Under the pieces are notes generated by a model that was given only the letters and a program-made list of their open reading frames with translations, was not told the origin of the DNA and made no database searches. From Diphasiastrum complanatum (taxonomy: Eukaryota > Streptophyta > Lycopodiopsida > Lycopodiales > Lycopodiaceae), in the NCBI GenBank assembly GCA_029204225.1, contig CM055113.1:22393605-22457604 (forward strand): a stretch of 64,000 nt of DNA, read 5' to 3'. Shown here in pieces: positions 13,451 through 26,723 of the stretch. Numbering within the stretch: the first letter of the stretch is position 1; each line of letters begins with the position of its first letter. A program made the position numbers and the translations under genes.

Positions 13451-15066
13451 CCTAAATTATGGATAAATATACATATGTTGGAATTGTTGCGGATGTTGAA
13501 CATACGAAACTTAGTCCGCAAGAAATGAACTTGTAACTACAAGTGCAAACACACTATTGGTGGTATGCAAATGGTCAGCATCAGAACCTATTATAAGCGC
13601 TGTCACCAGGATACACTTGGATACGTACATCTTGTGGTGAGGAGACAAATGTAGGAAATAACTTCATTGGAATGTGATTCTATGGTAGAGATTCTTTGAA
13701 AACTTCAAAATTGCAAGGCGGCGATTCGGATTTTGTGAACAATGGATCAACAAAGTCTTATTTCAACGGAGGAATCGCTTGAGACAATCTCATAAGAGAA
13801 TGACTCGAGAGATTTAAAATGAACAATAAATGGAACCTTAGATAACAGCAGGATAATTTTAAATTTTAAAATAAAAAAAAAATGGGATCGAGTGACTATG
13901 CATTTCTAGTAGTTTCATTAGTGTATGTTGATCTCTTTACGACATGTACATTGGGGTAGAATTGCATCTACTCAAGGTAGCACAATGATGAAGTTGATGC
14001 AATTCTATTAGTCTCATTAGTGTATGTTGAGTTCTATACAACATGTACATCGGGGCAAGGTAGCACGTTTGAAAATAAACATCTCCAAATGTTAGCTAAT
14101 TGTCTAATACTTTCCCTTAAAGTCCATCTTGGTAACCTCGATGCATACAACAGTTATGCATGTGTACATTCCATGACCACTTGCTCCTAAAGTCACCAAC
14201 TTAGAATTTGGTGACCAGACCATCACTCCCAAATCCAATCCAAACCCTAATAGAGAGAGAGAGAGAGACCTAAATTATGGATAAATATACACATGTTGGA
14301 ATTGTTGCGGATGTTGAACATACCAAACTTAGTCCGGAAGAAAGGCACTTGTAACTGCAAGTGCAAACACACTATTGGTGGTATGCAAATGGTCAGCATC
14401 AGAACCTATTATAAGCACTGTCACCAAGATACACTTGGGAACGTACACCTTGTGGTGAGGAGACAAATGAAAAAAACAACTTGATTGAAATGCGATTCTA
14501 TGGTAGAGATTCTTTGAAAACTTCAAAATTTCAAGGCGGCGATTCAGATTTTGTGAACAATGGATCAACAAAGTCTTCTTTCAACAGAGCAATCGCTTGA
14601 GACAATCTCATAAGAGAATGACTCGAGAGATTTAAAATGAACAATAAATGGAACCTTAGATAACAGTAGGATAATTTTAAATTTTTAGAAAAAAAATTGG
14701 GGTCGAGTGGCTGTGCATTTCTAGTAGTTTCATTAGTGTATATTGATCTCTTTACAACATGTACATTGGGGTAGAATTGCATCTACTCAAGGTAGCAAAA
14801 TCATGAAGTTGGTGCAGTTCTAATAGTCTCATTAGTGTATGTTGAGTTGTATACAACATGTACATCGGGGCAAGGTAGCACATTTGAGAATAAACATCTC
14901 CAAATTAAACCTAATTCTCTAATACTTTCCCTTAAAGTCCATCTTGGTAACCTCGATGCATACAACAGTTATGCATGTGTACATTCCATGACCACTTGCT
15001 CCTAAAGTCTTCAACTTAGAATTTGGTGACCAGACCATCATTCCCAAACTTCCAATTCAAAACCTA

Positions 15067-15101
<35 letters not shown>

Positions 15102-15768
15102 TAAATTATGGATAAATATACACATGGTGGAATTGTTGCGGATGTTGAACATACCAACCTTAGTCCACAAGAAATGCAGTGTAAACACACTATTGGTGGT
15201 ATGCAAATGGTTAGCATCAAAACCTATTATAAGCATTGTCACAAGATACACCGTGGAAACATACATCTTGTGGTGAGGAGACAAATGCAGAAAACAACTT
15301 GATTGGAATGCGATTCTATGGTAGAGATTCTTTGAAAACTTCAAAATTGCAAGGAGGCGATTCGGATTTTGTGAACCATGTTAAATGTTTTTTAAAAAAA
15401 TTGGGATCGAGTGACTATGCATTTCTAGTAGTTTCATTAGTGTATGTTGATCTCTTTACAACATGTACATTGGGGTAGAATTGCATCTACTCAAGGTACC
15501 ACATTGATGAAGTTGGTGCAGTTCTATTAGTCTCATTAGTGTATGTTGAGTTCTATACAACATGTACATCGGGGCAAGGTAGCACATTTGAGAATAAACA
15601 TCTCCAAATGTTAGCTAATTGTCTAATACTTTCCCTTAAAGTCCATCTTGGTAACCTCGATGCATACAACAGTTATGCATGTGTACATTCCATGACCACT
15701 TGCTCCTAAAGTCACCAACTTAGAATTTGGTGACCAGACCATCACTCCCAAACTTCCAATCCAAACCC

Positions 15769-15896
<128 letters not shown>

Positions 15897-16639
15897 AAAT
15901 TATGGATAAATATACACATGTTGGAATTGTTGCGGATGTTGAACATACCAAACTTAGTCCGCAAGAAATTCACTTGTAACTACATGTGCAAACACACTAT
16001 TGGTGGTATGCAAATTGTCAGTATCATAACCTATTATAACTACTATCACCAAGATACACTCTTGTGGTGAGGAGACAAATGCAGGATACAACTTGATTGG
16101 AATGTGATTCTTTGCAAACTTCAAAATTGCTAGGCGACAATTCAAATTTTGTGAATGATGGATCAACAAAGTCTTCTTTCAACGGAGCAATCACTTGAGA
16201 CAATCTCATAAGAGAATGACTCGAGAGATTTAAAATGAACAATAAATGGAACCTTAGATAACAGTAGGATAATTTTAAATTTTAAAAAAAAATTGGGGTC
16301 GAGTGACTATGCATTTCTAGTAGTGTCATTACTCTATGTTGATCTCTTTAAAACATGTACATTCGGATAGAATTCTACTCAAGGTAGCACAATGATGAAG
16401 TTGATGCAGCTCTGTTAGTCTCATTAATGTATGTTGATTTCTATACAACATGTACATCGGGGCAAGATAGCACATTTGAGAATAAACATCTCCAAATGTT
16501 AGCTAATTGTCTAGTCCATCTTGGTAACCTCGATGCATACAACAGTTATGCATGTGTACATTCCATGACCACTTTCTCCTAAAGTCTTCAACTTAGAATT
16601 TGGTGACCAGACCATCACTCCCAAACTTCCAATCCAAAC

Positions 16640-16749
<110 letters not shown>

Positions 16750-17465
16750 AAATTATGGATAAATATACACATGCTGGAATTGTTGCGGATGTTGAACATA
16801 CCAACCTTAGTCCGCAAGAAATGTAGTGTAAACTTACTATTGGTGGTAAGCATTGTCACCAAGATACACTTGGAAATGTACATCTTGATTGGAATGCGAT
16901 TCTATGGTAGAGATTCTTTGAAAGCTTCAAAATTGCAAGGTGGCGATTTGGATTTTGTGAACGATGGATCAACAAAGTCTTCTTTCAATAGAGTAATCAC
17001 TTGAGACAATCTCATAAGAGAATGACTCGAGAGATTTAAAATGAACAATAAATGGAACCTTAATAACAGCAAGATAATTTTAAATTATAGAAAAAAAACT
17101 GGGGTCTAGTGACTATGCATTTCTAGTAGTATCATCAGTGTATGTTGATCTCTTTATAACATGTACATTGGGGTAGAATTGCATCTACTCAAGGTAGCAC
17201 AATGATGAAGTTGGTGCAGTTCTCTTAGTCTCATTAGTGTATGTTGAGTTCTATACAACATGTACATCAGGGCAAGGTAGCACATTTGAGAATAGACATC
17301 TCCAAATGTTAGCTAATTGTCTAATACTTTCCCTTAAAGTCCATCTTGGTAACCTCGATGCATACAACAGTTATGCATGTGTACATTCCATGACCACTTG
17401 CTCGTAAAGTCATCAACTTAGAATATGGTGACCAGACCATCACTCCCAAACTTCCAATCCAAACC

Positions 17466-17663
<198 letters not shown>

Positions 17664-17940
17664 TCTAAATTATGGATAAATATACACATGTTGGAATTGT
17701 TGCGGATGTTGAACATACGAAACTTAGTCCGCAAGAAATGCACTTGTAACTACAAGTGCAAACACACTATTGGTGGTATGCAAATGGTCAGCATCAGAAC
17801 CTATTATAAGCACTATCACCAAGATACACTTGGAAACATACATCTTGTGGTGAGGAGACAAATGCAGGAAACAACTTGATTTTGGAATGCAATTCTATGG
17901 TAGAGATTCTTTGCAAACTTCAAAATTGCAAGGCGGCGAT

Positions 17941-20030
17941 AGTAGAGACAAGTTCTAATTTCAAGAATGCAAGCTTTGCCACCATGGCTTGCGGGATCTC
18001 TCTCATTGTATTCTCTAGTTTTTGCATCCTTGATTTTATCATGCAAGTAGAACCTGCAACTGTAGGGCGTCTTGCCGACGAATTACTTTTTTTCTACTTG
18101 CTTCAACTGTACAGGTGCTGATTCTGAATGTTAGTCAGAAAATAATTTTGAGAATGTGCTAATTCAATCCATTCTTGTTGTAGTAGCTGACATTTTATTG
18201 GGCCTTAGAAACTAAATTCAATCATGATATGACATCATCATGAGCCAACTCCCATTTCTTTTTCCAGGAGCTATCACATTTCGTTTCTCCATCTGAGTCA
18301 TGGCGACGATCTGCGTGATCAATCAAACGCTCGTTCGCAACTCTGTGAGTTATTCACAACTGTGTGACTTTCTACAACGTCGTCATACCACTTTAGTTTT
18401 TTGTAATGGGATGAGCTTCTATTGGCAAATCCAAGTACTCAATATTTCAGATTTCTGTTGGATAATCAGGTGCTCAGTTTTCCAGATATCTGATAACAGC
18501 ATTTTTGTTGCTTCCTATATGAACTTGATATTGTCTCTTTTTTTTTGGCCTATCATTTTTCTTTGTTTAGAGGCACGTATTTCCAAAATATCAGATTGCA
18601 GATTTAAGTATGGCCTCATAAAAAAATTTATTAAGCTTGTGCATTTTTAGTATTGAATGAACATCCGTTCATAATTTTTGATGACTATAAAGTTTCCCAG
18701 GATGATTATGGCCTTTGTGCGCAACTTTGTAGTATAGTGAAACAATGATTCTTCAGTACCGAAATTTTTAGCTCCTTTGGGTTTTTATTCACCAAAGTTT
18801 GTGCAGTGGATAAATTTTGAGGTTTGGGACGGTCTTGCATAGCTGCAGAAGTACTTAATTGACTGGATCTGTAAACAAGATTTTTGATATTGATTTCATC
18901 AATCGCATATCCAACTTTCTCCATCATCAGAAGATTCTTATCAATAATTACTTCTCGCCGTATGTGATTAGCATTCCGCCTACTTTATCTGTATTGAGAG
19001 CTGTGTAAGTTTGATATATTGTTTATCAAACAACTGCCTTTGCATGTAGTAGTAATTTGAATTGATGAATCTTCTTTTAATTTGGATCTTTATATAACTT
19101 AAATTCTCAATTCTGAGTTAATATTTTGTTGTTTATGGAAGACTATTAAATGCACGTTGGTGCATGCAGCTCGCGGCTTTTGCTTGATCCATAACTTTCC
19201 TGTGAGAGCCTGTGAGGGCGGTGGCTGAAAAGCACATGTTGGAGGCAGCTTGCGCTTGTGGATCTGAGTACTTTGTGAACTTGAGGGCCTATGAGGGCGG
19301 TGGCTGAAAATTGCGCTTTGTAGCAGCATGAAAAATTGATTTTCAATCAAATAATTTTTCCAGCCAAGAACCTGTTTATGAGATTTTGAGATGGGCCAAA
19401 ACCTGAAGTGACGGCCGATGTCAAACCAGAATTTCCATTCTTGCTTTGAGTCAATAAAACATCAATCATATGTCTGGATTAATGTGTTTTGGTATTATCA
19501 ACCAGTGAGATCACATAGAATCAAACTTAAGTGGATTAGTCCAACTCAAGCAAGATACACCAACTTACCACCTGTGCCAAGATGTCTCGGTTAAAATTGT
19601 GAAAACCATGCAATCGAGGGGTATCATGTTTACATTTCACTTTCATATGGTTCTAATTGTAATATATTCTGGTTTCGTCGAAAATTATTATTACGGAAAG
19701 AGGATCACAGATCCTTCCTCGCTGATTTGAAACTTTAATATCATGTATGCCTATCTTCATGATCTATAGGTAAGAAACATAGATTTTACAAATATTGAGT
19801 AAAACGATTTGCGTAAATTTAAAACGTTGTGTTTATTGTTCAGATTTTTGAAAAAAGTGTTACAATATTATGAATCATGATAATTAAAATTGTTTTTTTA
19901 AAATTTATTAAGAGTTCATAGAACCCACGGAACCGTGGAAGGAATTGTACCACGGTTCCTTGAACTGTGGTACGGTTCATGTAAAAAAATAATTTTTTTT
20001 TTTTTAAATGCAGGTTTTTTTGAGGATAAC
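17941..20030. other. Intergenic, no gene accepted
   Basis: AT-rich. An 18 bp stretch GAGGGCGGTGGCTGAAAA occurs twice (about 19214 and 19291). At about 19926-19977 inverted pieces of GGAACCGTGG / CCACGGTTCC form a short hairpin-like cluster. A possible ATG exon at 18300 followed by GTGAGT has no downstream partner (see rejected list). Confidence 0.45.
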
Positions 20031-20034
20031 GTCT

Positions 20035-20392
20035 CTAAAGAGGTTTCCGAGCATTGCCTTTGAAAGATAAGATGCATGTGCATCGTGCTTCAAGTGATGT
20101 GATGTGGCAACTGCTTTGGGAGAGACGGCAAGGCAAATTAATCATCATCTGGAGATCAAATATCCACTAAACTAAGCCTAGAGTCCTCTAAATATACTGT
20201 ATAAACCCTGAGCTGCCAACGTTACCCTTTCCTGCTTCTCCTAGGTCACGAACCTTTTCGACCACACACTTCACGACATTACAAAATGACAACTAACTGT
20301 CCTTTCTAACTAACAGTTCACATGACATATGCATCCTACATTACCGTTAGAGGTATTTTAACTAAGGCTTGAATTGTTAACCTTTCTCAACA
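20035..20392 (-). repeat. Probable 3' LTR of the truncated minus-strand copia
   Basis: On the minus strand the copia frame is followed by the purine tract GAGGGAGGAAA (plus 393-403 of the 20 kb block) and then TGTTGAGAAAGG, a classical TG start of an LTR, at 20392. The far end is not defined because no second LTR exists in the window; 20035 is only an estimate. Confidence 0.5.
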
Positions 20393-21690
20393 TTTCCTCC
20401 CTCAATTCAAGCCTTCTTTGTTTTCATCATCCCCCCTTAGCCCCAACATTCCTCTGAATGATACAAACTTTTCTCTATCAAGACTCTTAGTCATTAAGTC
20501 AGCTACCATTTCCTTAGTGTTACAGTAGATTAGACTAATTATCTCTCCAGATTGCACCAAGTCTTTGACATAGTATTATTGCAAGCGAATGTGCTTGCTT
20601 CTTCTATGAAAGCGACCATATTTTTACACAGAAAACGACACCTTTGATTATCATTACATAATCTAAAATCATCTGTTCTTATTACGATCTCTCCACAGAA
20701 AGTCTTGATCCACATGTATTTCTTCGCAGCTTGGCTCAATGCCATGTACTCTGCCTTCGTTGTTGAAAGCGCCACTGACCTTTGCTTTGTGCTGGCCAAA
20801 CTAATTGTTGCTCCTCCCATGATAAAAACGTAACCTGATGTTGATTTTCTATCATTCAGGTCCCCTCCCTAGTCTGAGTCAGCGTATTCTGTTATCACGT
20901 TTTCACCTGCCCTGTAGACGATTCCATAGCTTGCTATCCCCTGCAGATACCTGAGTACACATTTTGCTGCACTCCAGTGGCTCAACCCTGGTTCATTAAG
21001 GTATTGACTGAGTTTACCAATTGTCATCACAATGTCAACTCTTGTGCATACTGCTGTATACGTCAATGACTCTATCAGGCTTATGTAAGGCTTGTATCTC
21101 ATGCTCTCCTTTTCTTCTTTATCCTGATCACCGAAACCAAGACTTAGGTTCACCGCACATTCCATTAGGGTTGAAATACTCATGCTGGTCTTCATTCTGA
21201 ATGTCCTCAATAAATCTTTGACATAACCCTTTTGTGAAAGCTTAGTCCATCCTTCCTCTCTGTTTCTGGTCACTTCAATTCCCAGAAAATATGACAACTC
21301 ACCTAGGTCCTTTATGTCAAAGCTCCCTGGCAGATCTGATTTACATTCTTCTATGAGCTTTTGTGAATCACTTATCATGATTATGTTATCCACGTAGAAT
21401 GCTATTGTAATGTGATGATCTCCTGTCTTCTTATGGAAGATGCTTGTGTCAGATTGGCACATCGTGAACCATGTTTCTCTGAAGAATGCCTCTCTCATAC
21501 CATACCCTCGAGGCCTGCTTTAAGCCATAGAAGAGCGCTCTCTGTAGCTTACAAATGAGATTTGTCCCTTATGTGAAACCCTTAGGTTGTCTCACATATA
21601 CCTCCTCTTTTAACTCTCCGTTTCGTTTAAAAATGCAGTTCTCATGTCCATTTGACGAACATTTAAATTCTCAATTGTTTCCCATGCCGT
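20393..21690 (-). pseudogene. Truncated copia pol (RT and RNase H), minus strand
   Basis: The minus strand encodes the second half of copia RT from QMDMRTAFLN, a GLKQASR block, and the catalytic box as YVDN (YVDD in active elements) in the 21498-20869 frame. RNase H follows in 20820-20539 with ALSTTKAEYMALS and ends in the next frame near 20400. Breaks include a stop in the RT N-terminal part, a missing stretch near 21500, TAG at 20866-20868 where a Trp codon is expected, and a late frameshift. The upstream three quarters of the element are absent: the copia sequence starts abruptly at about 21685, joined in frame to the ParB-like gene of element X. Confidence 0.88.
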
Positions 21691-23126
21691 AGGATTTTTC
21701 AAATCAAAAGGCAGGCCTGTCTCTTGAGCACATAGTGCTTTCAGCTCCACTTGATTCACATCTCCTGCTTTGGAGACTCTCATGTATTCTTTGTGAAAAA
21801 AACAAATTCTTTGTATCACGGTCATCTTCATCCGGTAGTCCTGATCAATATTGTGGTCCCAAGCCAATAATTTCGCTTCTTCCACTGTCAGGCCAGCAAA
21901 TGCAATGGCACTCACAATTCGAAAGCTTCGGATATGGGGATATATATGAGATAATTGTTTTCGAGCTTGTAAACTGTGTATCCCCCCAAGAACAAAAAAA
22001 ATGATATGAATCTAATAAAGAAAAATCAAAATTTGCAACATTGTTGCATTCGTTATGATCAACCAAAACAACAAAGGGAATAACTATGGCCTGTGTATGA
22101 TCTTTAAATTTTATTTTTTAATTATGTACATGTGTTTCATTTGGCTCTCTAACTTCCATTGGTCTGTCTCCTGTTATTGGATCTACAAGTGGCCTATCAC
22201 ACTGATTTATTTCTAAAATTAAAGTTGTTTCTTTTATTTTTTTTGTTTTATGGATATCCTCTCTTAATTTGGCAAGTTCGGAGCTGTCTTGTAATGGGCA
22301 GATGGATGCACCAGGTAGCGACAAAGATGGTTCGGTGGTGGCTTTTTTGCTTTCAACAGAAGGGATGGACTTATGGCAATGTGTAGCCATGGTCTTTGGG
22401 CGTGACTTAGGTCTAGTGGGCGAAGTCTCAGAAATATTATGAGATTTTTTTTTTTTTGGGATGAGGGACGGCTACGATTTCATCCTCAACATTTTCAGAG
22501 GCCGGCTTTGTGACCTGAGCAGTGGTAGAAACGGGCTTGCGAGGTCCAATAGATACACCTTTTGAACTCCGTAATGAATAGACCAGATCTTTTCCCTCAA
22601 CAATAGCAGCTAAAACCATTTTTAAGCATTGCTTCATGCTCTGAAGAGAAACAAAAATCAAGTTTAAAATATAATGACTAAAAGCTTAAATCTAAAAGTT
22701 TAAATAATTTTATATTTTATAACAACTATGCTAGGCATGAAACAAACATGATTAAAAATATATTTTATAATTACTCACCAAAATAACTAGAGCTTTATCA
22801 AAATAGGCTTTGATGGCCTCATCCTGACAAAGTCGGATCTTTATCATAGTCTCGTTCATAATGAAAATAGAACGAGACTTATCCGTCTCCTTTACAAGTA
22901 TATTCACAAAACCTTCTTCTTGATTGTCATTTGGTTGATCAGCAAGCAATCTTCCTTGAACTTTGAATTGCGAGTCTCCTCTGCCAGACTTCTCAGCTAA
23001 ATGAATAAAAAGCTCTGAAAGCTTTGTGTTGTTGACCCCTTTAGTGAAATAACACATGAATTTTTTCTTATCTTTTAACAGAATATCTTGAGGTTTCCCC
23101 GAAATTTTAAAAGAAATCCTTGACAT
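21690..23126 (-). pseudogene. ParB/Srx-like domain protein of element X, copy 1
   Basis: Exon-like frames in order on the minus strand are: 23126-22752 (MSRISFKISG...); about 22650-22437, ending in a Lys run; 22425-22118; then 22090-21690. The last part reads IVIPFVVLVD, then after a T8 run VLGGIHSLQARKQL, then AFAGLTVEEAKLLAWDHNID. This fits the ParB N-terminal domain pattern: hydrophobic strand, G.HR-like box (here GIHS), and (L)S..EA..LA..HN. Breaks are a shift at the A/T run near 22445, a 1-nt shift in the T8 run at ~21993-22000, and truncation by copia. 58-60 conserved residues can be matched with copy 2 (41.6-42.3 kb). The spacer at 22662-22751 behaves like an intron. Domain assignment is by pattern only. 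Confidence 0.55.
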
Positions 23127-23354
23127 TTCGAAAATTATCAAACACAATTGAAAATCTGCAAAAAAAAAAGACTTTTTAGGAAAATTTAAAACGCTATCTT
23201 AATGAAAATGCTGAAAACTTTAATAAAAAGCCATTTTTGTGAAAAAAAAAATCAAAAAACAAAACTACAAATTCAACATATTTTCTTACTAAAACATCTC
23301 AAAAGGGTCACTTTTCTGAGACAAAGCATTGTAAAACAAGAAAATACGAGTAGC

Positions 23355-23779
23355 AACCTATGCTAAGCATAGGTTGTGGTCAAGTCCTTACTAACAACTT
23401 ATGCTTAGCATAGGACGGAAGCGGGATTCTTCAATTCTAACCTCCTTTCGACCTATGCTGAGCATAGCTTTTATCTCTGGTCATGTTCCAACCTATGCTC
23501 AACATAGCTTAGCAAGCAAATTGCGAAGACATCCTATGCTCAGCATAGGTCGTTACTCGCGCGCTCTTGTCCAACCTATGTTGAGTATAGGATGTCTTCG
23601 CTATTTGCTTGCTAACCTATAAGCATAGGTTGGAAGAGGAATCCTATGCTGAGCATAGGATATGCTAAGGCAGAATCCTATGCTGAGTATAGGATATTAC
23701 TAAGGACCTGAGCACAACCTATGCTCAGTATAGGTTAAAGGAGAGGACTGGTGCAGGCACCTATGCTGAGCATAGGTTA
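23355..23779. repeat. Array of ~11 palindromes, consensus CCTATGCTGAGCATAGG
   Basis: Near-perfect 17-21 bp palindromes occur at about 23355, 23397, 23450, 23490, 23531, 23574, 23614, 23641, 23677, 23718 and 23759, with spacing about 35-55 bp. Spacers are not constant in length or sequence. Parts of the spacers are mirrored: 23511-23536 pairs with 23588-23613 (25 of 26 bases), and 23372-23394 pairs with about 23698-23720. Further single motifs lie at 23845, 24319 and near 22727. No coding capacity. Confidence 0.95.
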
Positions 23780-24141
23780 CCCATGTTGCAAGAAGATGAA
23801 TACAAATTAAAATATGAATATTTTCTAATGCAAGAATTTATTACCCATGCTAAGCATAGAGCAAAGGTAGAAAATGACAATAATCTTATCGTCAAGAAAT
23901 CTGGAAGCGAGAACCTATGCGAAATCTTATAGAAAGCCGTGACTTGGTCGTAGCGATTGCTCTGGCAGCATGTGGGCTTCTGAATTCGCAAATGAGGTGA
24001 GTTATGCTTGGACTATGGTCCTTAAATAATTTTTTTTTTCGAGGCCCTCGTCTCACGCCAGTCCTCCAGCTTACTTCGGGACCAAGTTGTCGCGACTCAC
24101 CTCACCCCACGCCGACCTCGAGTATTAGCCCGAACAATCCA

Positions 24142-24184
24142 AACCTAACCCTAACCCTAACCCTAAACTTAACCCTAACTCTAA
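24142..24184. repeat. Interstitial telomere-like (CCCTAA)n
   Basis: Four or five CCTAACCC-type copies followed by CCCTAAA and degenerate units, between the palindrome array and the DUF7869-like gene. Mixed 6-mer and 7-mer spacing. Confidence 0.85.
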
Positions 24185-24429
24185 AGTGCTGCCAAACAGT
24201 ATTTAAGGCCGCCGGAAATTTTTATTAACCAGTTACTTTTTAGGCTTGTTGCTCATTTGCATTTAGTTGGTTTTTCTGTGTGCATCTATTGAGGTTCGCA
24301 TAGGTTTTTATTTGTTCTATGACCAGCATAGGTTGCAGTTATGTTTGAGGAGCACATTTAGTGTGATGTTAACTATTTGAATGGTTCTATGCCTAGGATA
24401 AGTACGTAGTTAAAAAAAAAATTGAGGTT

Positions 24430-26723
24430 ACAATGTCAAGTAGTTCTACCTCTTCTATTCCAGTAGTTGTAACTCAATATGTTGCAGCAAGTGCAACATC
24501 TTCATCCGACATTCCCAATGAAAGCTTTTTTTATAAAGCCACTCCTGAATTTAAACATTTTTGGTAAACGATGTGGCATCATCATCATTTACCCGTTCAT
24601 CATCTGAAATTCCTCAAGCAAGTACTTTTCAAGAAATGACGTCTGTAACTCAGCTTGTATCAAATCTTTCGACCTCGTCCTCCTCTTCAGATACAGGCTC
24701 GGCACAGCTAGAACATTGTTCTTTTGAACAAATTGAATCATTGAGTGATGAGTCAAAAGCTTCTCAGTTACTGATTCTAGTGAATCAACAGATCCACGTA
24801 AGTCTGTTGATCCGCGACATTCAAGCTTTTCTCATGTTCGTAGGATACCTTCTCAAAGTGATGTTCGTCATGTTAAATCTAAAAGGGCTGTATTCGTTGA
24901 AAAGTAAGAGCCTTCTGAGGGTCCAGAACATCCTGGGGTTGGATCCAGAACCCCCAGTCATGAAATTCCAACACCTTCTCAACCAGTTCAAGCACCTACT
25001 AGTGTCACAGGTTCAATTTATAGATCAAACTTCAGAAAGACCCAACATTACGGGGATCCTTACAAGGTCGAACTGTTTCTCCAGATGCCTCAAATGCAAC
25101 TGCTTGGCTAAAGCATTTCATAAATGTGCACGGAGAAAATTTGCCTAATTCCTTATATTTTCACTTGCCGGATAATTTTACAACATTTCGAAATATTTTT
25201 GATGTACAAAGAGTTTGCAAAAACAAAAAATGTTCCCTATTTGAGTTACTCATATTTTCTTAGAATTTGGAAAAGAGATTTTGGACTGGTAAAGATTCCC
25301 AAAAAATCACGAATGACAGTATGCTCCACTTGCGAGTTGTTAAAGTCTGCAAAACAACTTGCAAAGACCAATGACGAGAAAGGTAAATGTTAATCAAATT
25401 TGTCATTCATTTTAATACTTTCTGTTTTGAATTTTGCAGTCTTTTTGAACACCATTATGTTGTAGTATTTTTTAACACCATTATGGTATGATCTTTATTT
25501 TATTAAATAAGTGAATCATTGTATTTTCAGTGGATGCTACAAAAGCTCTTCAACTGCACAGAGATCAAAAAACAATTGAAAGACAAAAGTTGGGCAAGCA
25601 TCGAAAGAAATGTTTGGAATGTCCACAAAAATATCTGGGACTTGTTATTGATGGCATGGATCAGAAGAAAACAATGTTGTCTCATTTTGTCAGAGTGGCC
25701 AAAAATTTGAACGAGGCAGCATTTTTTCAGGTTCATCTCGTTGGAGCACTTGTGTTTAATGGCACTTTGGAGTCCAAGGTCTTTATTAATTATCCCAATA
25801 TTCGAAATGATCCAAATTTGACGATCACCATTGTACATAAGATAATTTGCAAATTCTTCCAGAAATACTTTATTTGCAGCTTGACAACACTACGGGAAAA
25901 TAAAAAACAAACTGTTTTGGCATACTTGTCTATGCTAGTGGAGAAAAAAATTTCTAAAAAAGTAAAAATAGTATTTTTGTTGGTAGGACATACCCAAGAT
26001 CAAATTGATCAAATGTTTAGTTGCTTTTCTAAGAGGTTGAGACGCAAAAAAGCATTTTTATTACCAGTGCTTCAAAGCATTGTTGAGGAATCGTATGTGC
26101 CAAAGCCAAACGTGTCATTAATCAGACACACATCTGATTTTCGTGATTATGTTAAGGCGTCCAACGAAACAGAGCAATGCATAGCTAATATTAATGATAT
26201 TAGCTTTCAGCACCAGTTTAAAATCAAATGTAATGAATCAGGCATTATATTATTATGGGGCAAACTATTTTCAAATTCAGTTTCTGGGCTACCTCTTGAA
26301 GGGGTTCGATGTTTGCTTAACATTCCATCAACTCAAATCAAGCTGGCTGTGTTGTCTCCCTTGAAGTCCTTGCTAGAAGAACAAAAGGCGCAAAGAGAAC
26401 ATCGTGAGATTGATCCATTTGCCTCATTAAATTTTTTTGAATCAAGTATTCAAGCAGCTTATCATTTTTTTGATGAGTTTGATCAGCATTGGTGGATGGA
26501 CTTTTTTGAGGAACAAAAAATCAGTTTGCTCAATCTCGAACATACATCAACAACTGATGAATTTCATTGGCCTCATAAATTAGGAACATCAACTACGATT
26601 GTCGAACCTTCAGATCTTCCAAGAGATAATGATTTCCTGCAGCTTGTGCAAGGTGAGGAACGTGAAATTTATGTGGGCTCAAAGAAGAATAGGCAAAGTG
26701 TAAAAGCTGCTTTGCCTGCGTAG
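24430..26723 (+). pseudogene. DUF7869/DDE-transposase-like protein of element X, copy 1
   Basis: A Ser-rich N-terminal region (24433 onward) is scattered over frames. It is followed by an exon ending at 25382 (FLRIWKRDFGLVKIPKKSRM, then VCSTC), a GTAAAT donor, and a second exon from 25531 after TTTTCAG. The splice keeps phase. Exon 2 shows CLECPQKYLGLVIDGMDQKK (first acidic motif) and LLVGHTQDQIDQMFSCFSKR, the hallmark GHT..D.DQ.FS box of DUF7869-type proteins. The expected LYLQLDN acidic motif between them is missing from the main frame because two frameshifts about 50 bp apart cancel (~25850-25905). The 397-codon frame therefore looks intact but encodes a damaged core. Stop is at 26721-26723. 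Confidence 0.75.

Noticed and set aside
18300-18345. Possible first exon MATICVINQTLVRNS followed by GTGAGT
   Set aside because: No downstream exon or family match found; a single short candidate exon is not enough.
23355-23779. CRISPR-like array
   Set aside because: Repeats are palindromes with unequal, partly mirrored spacers in a eukaryotic, intron-bearing context; no cas genes.
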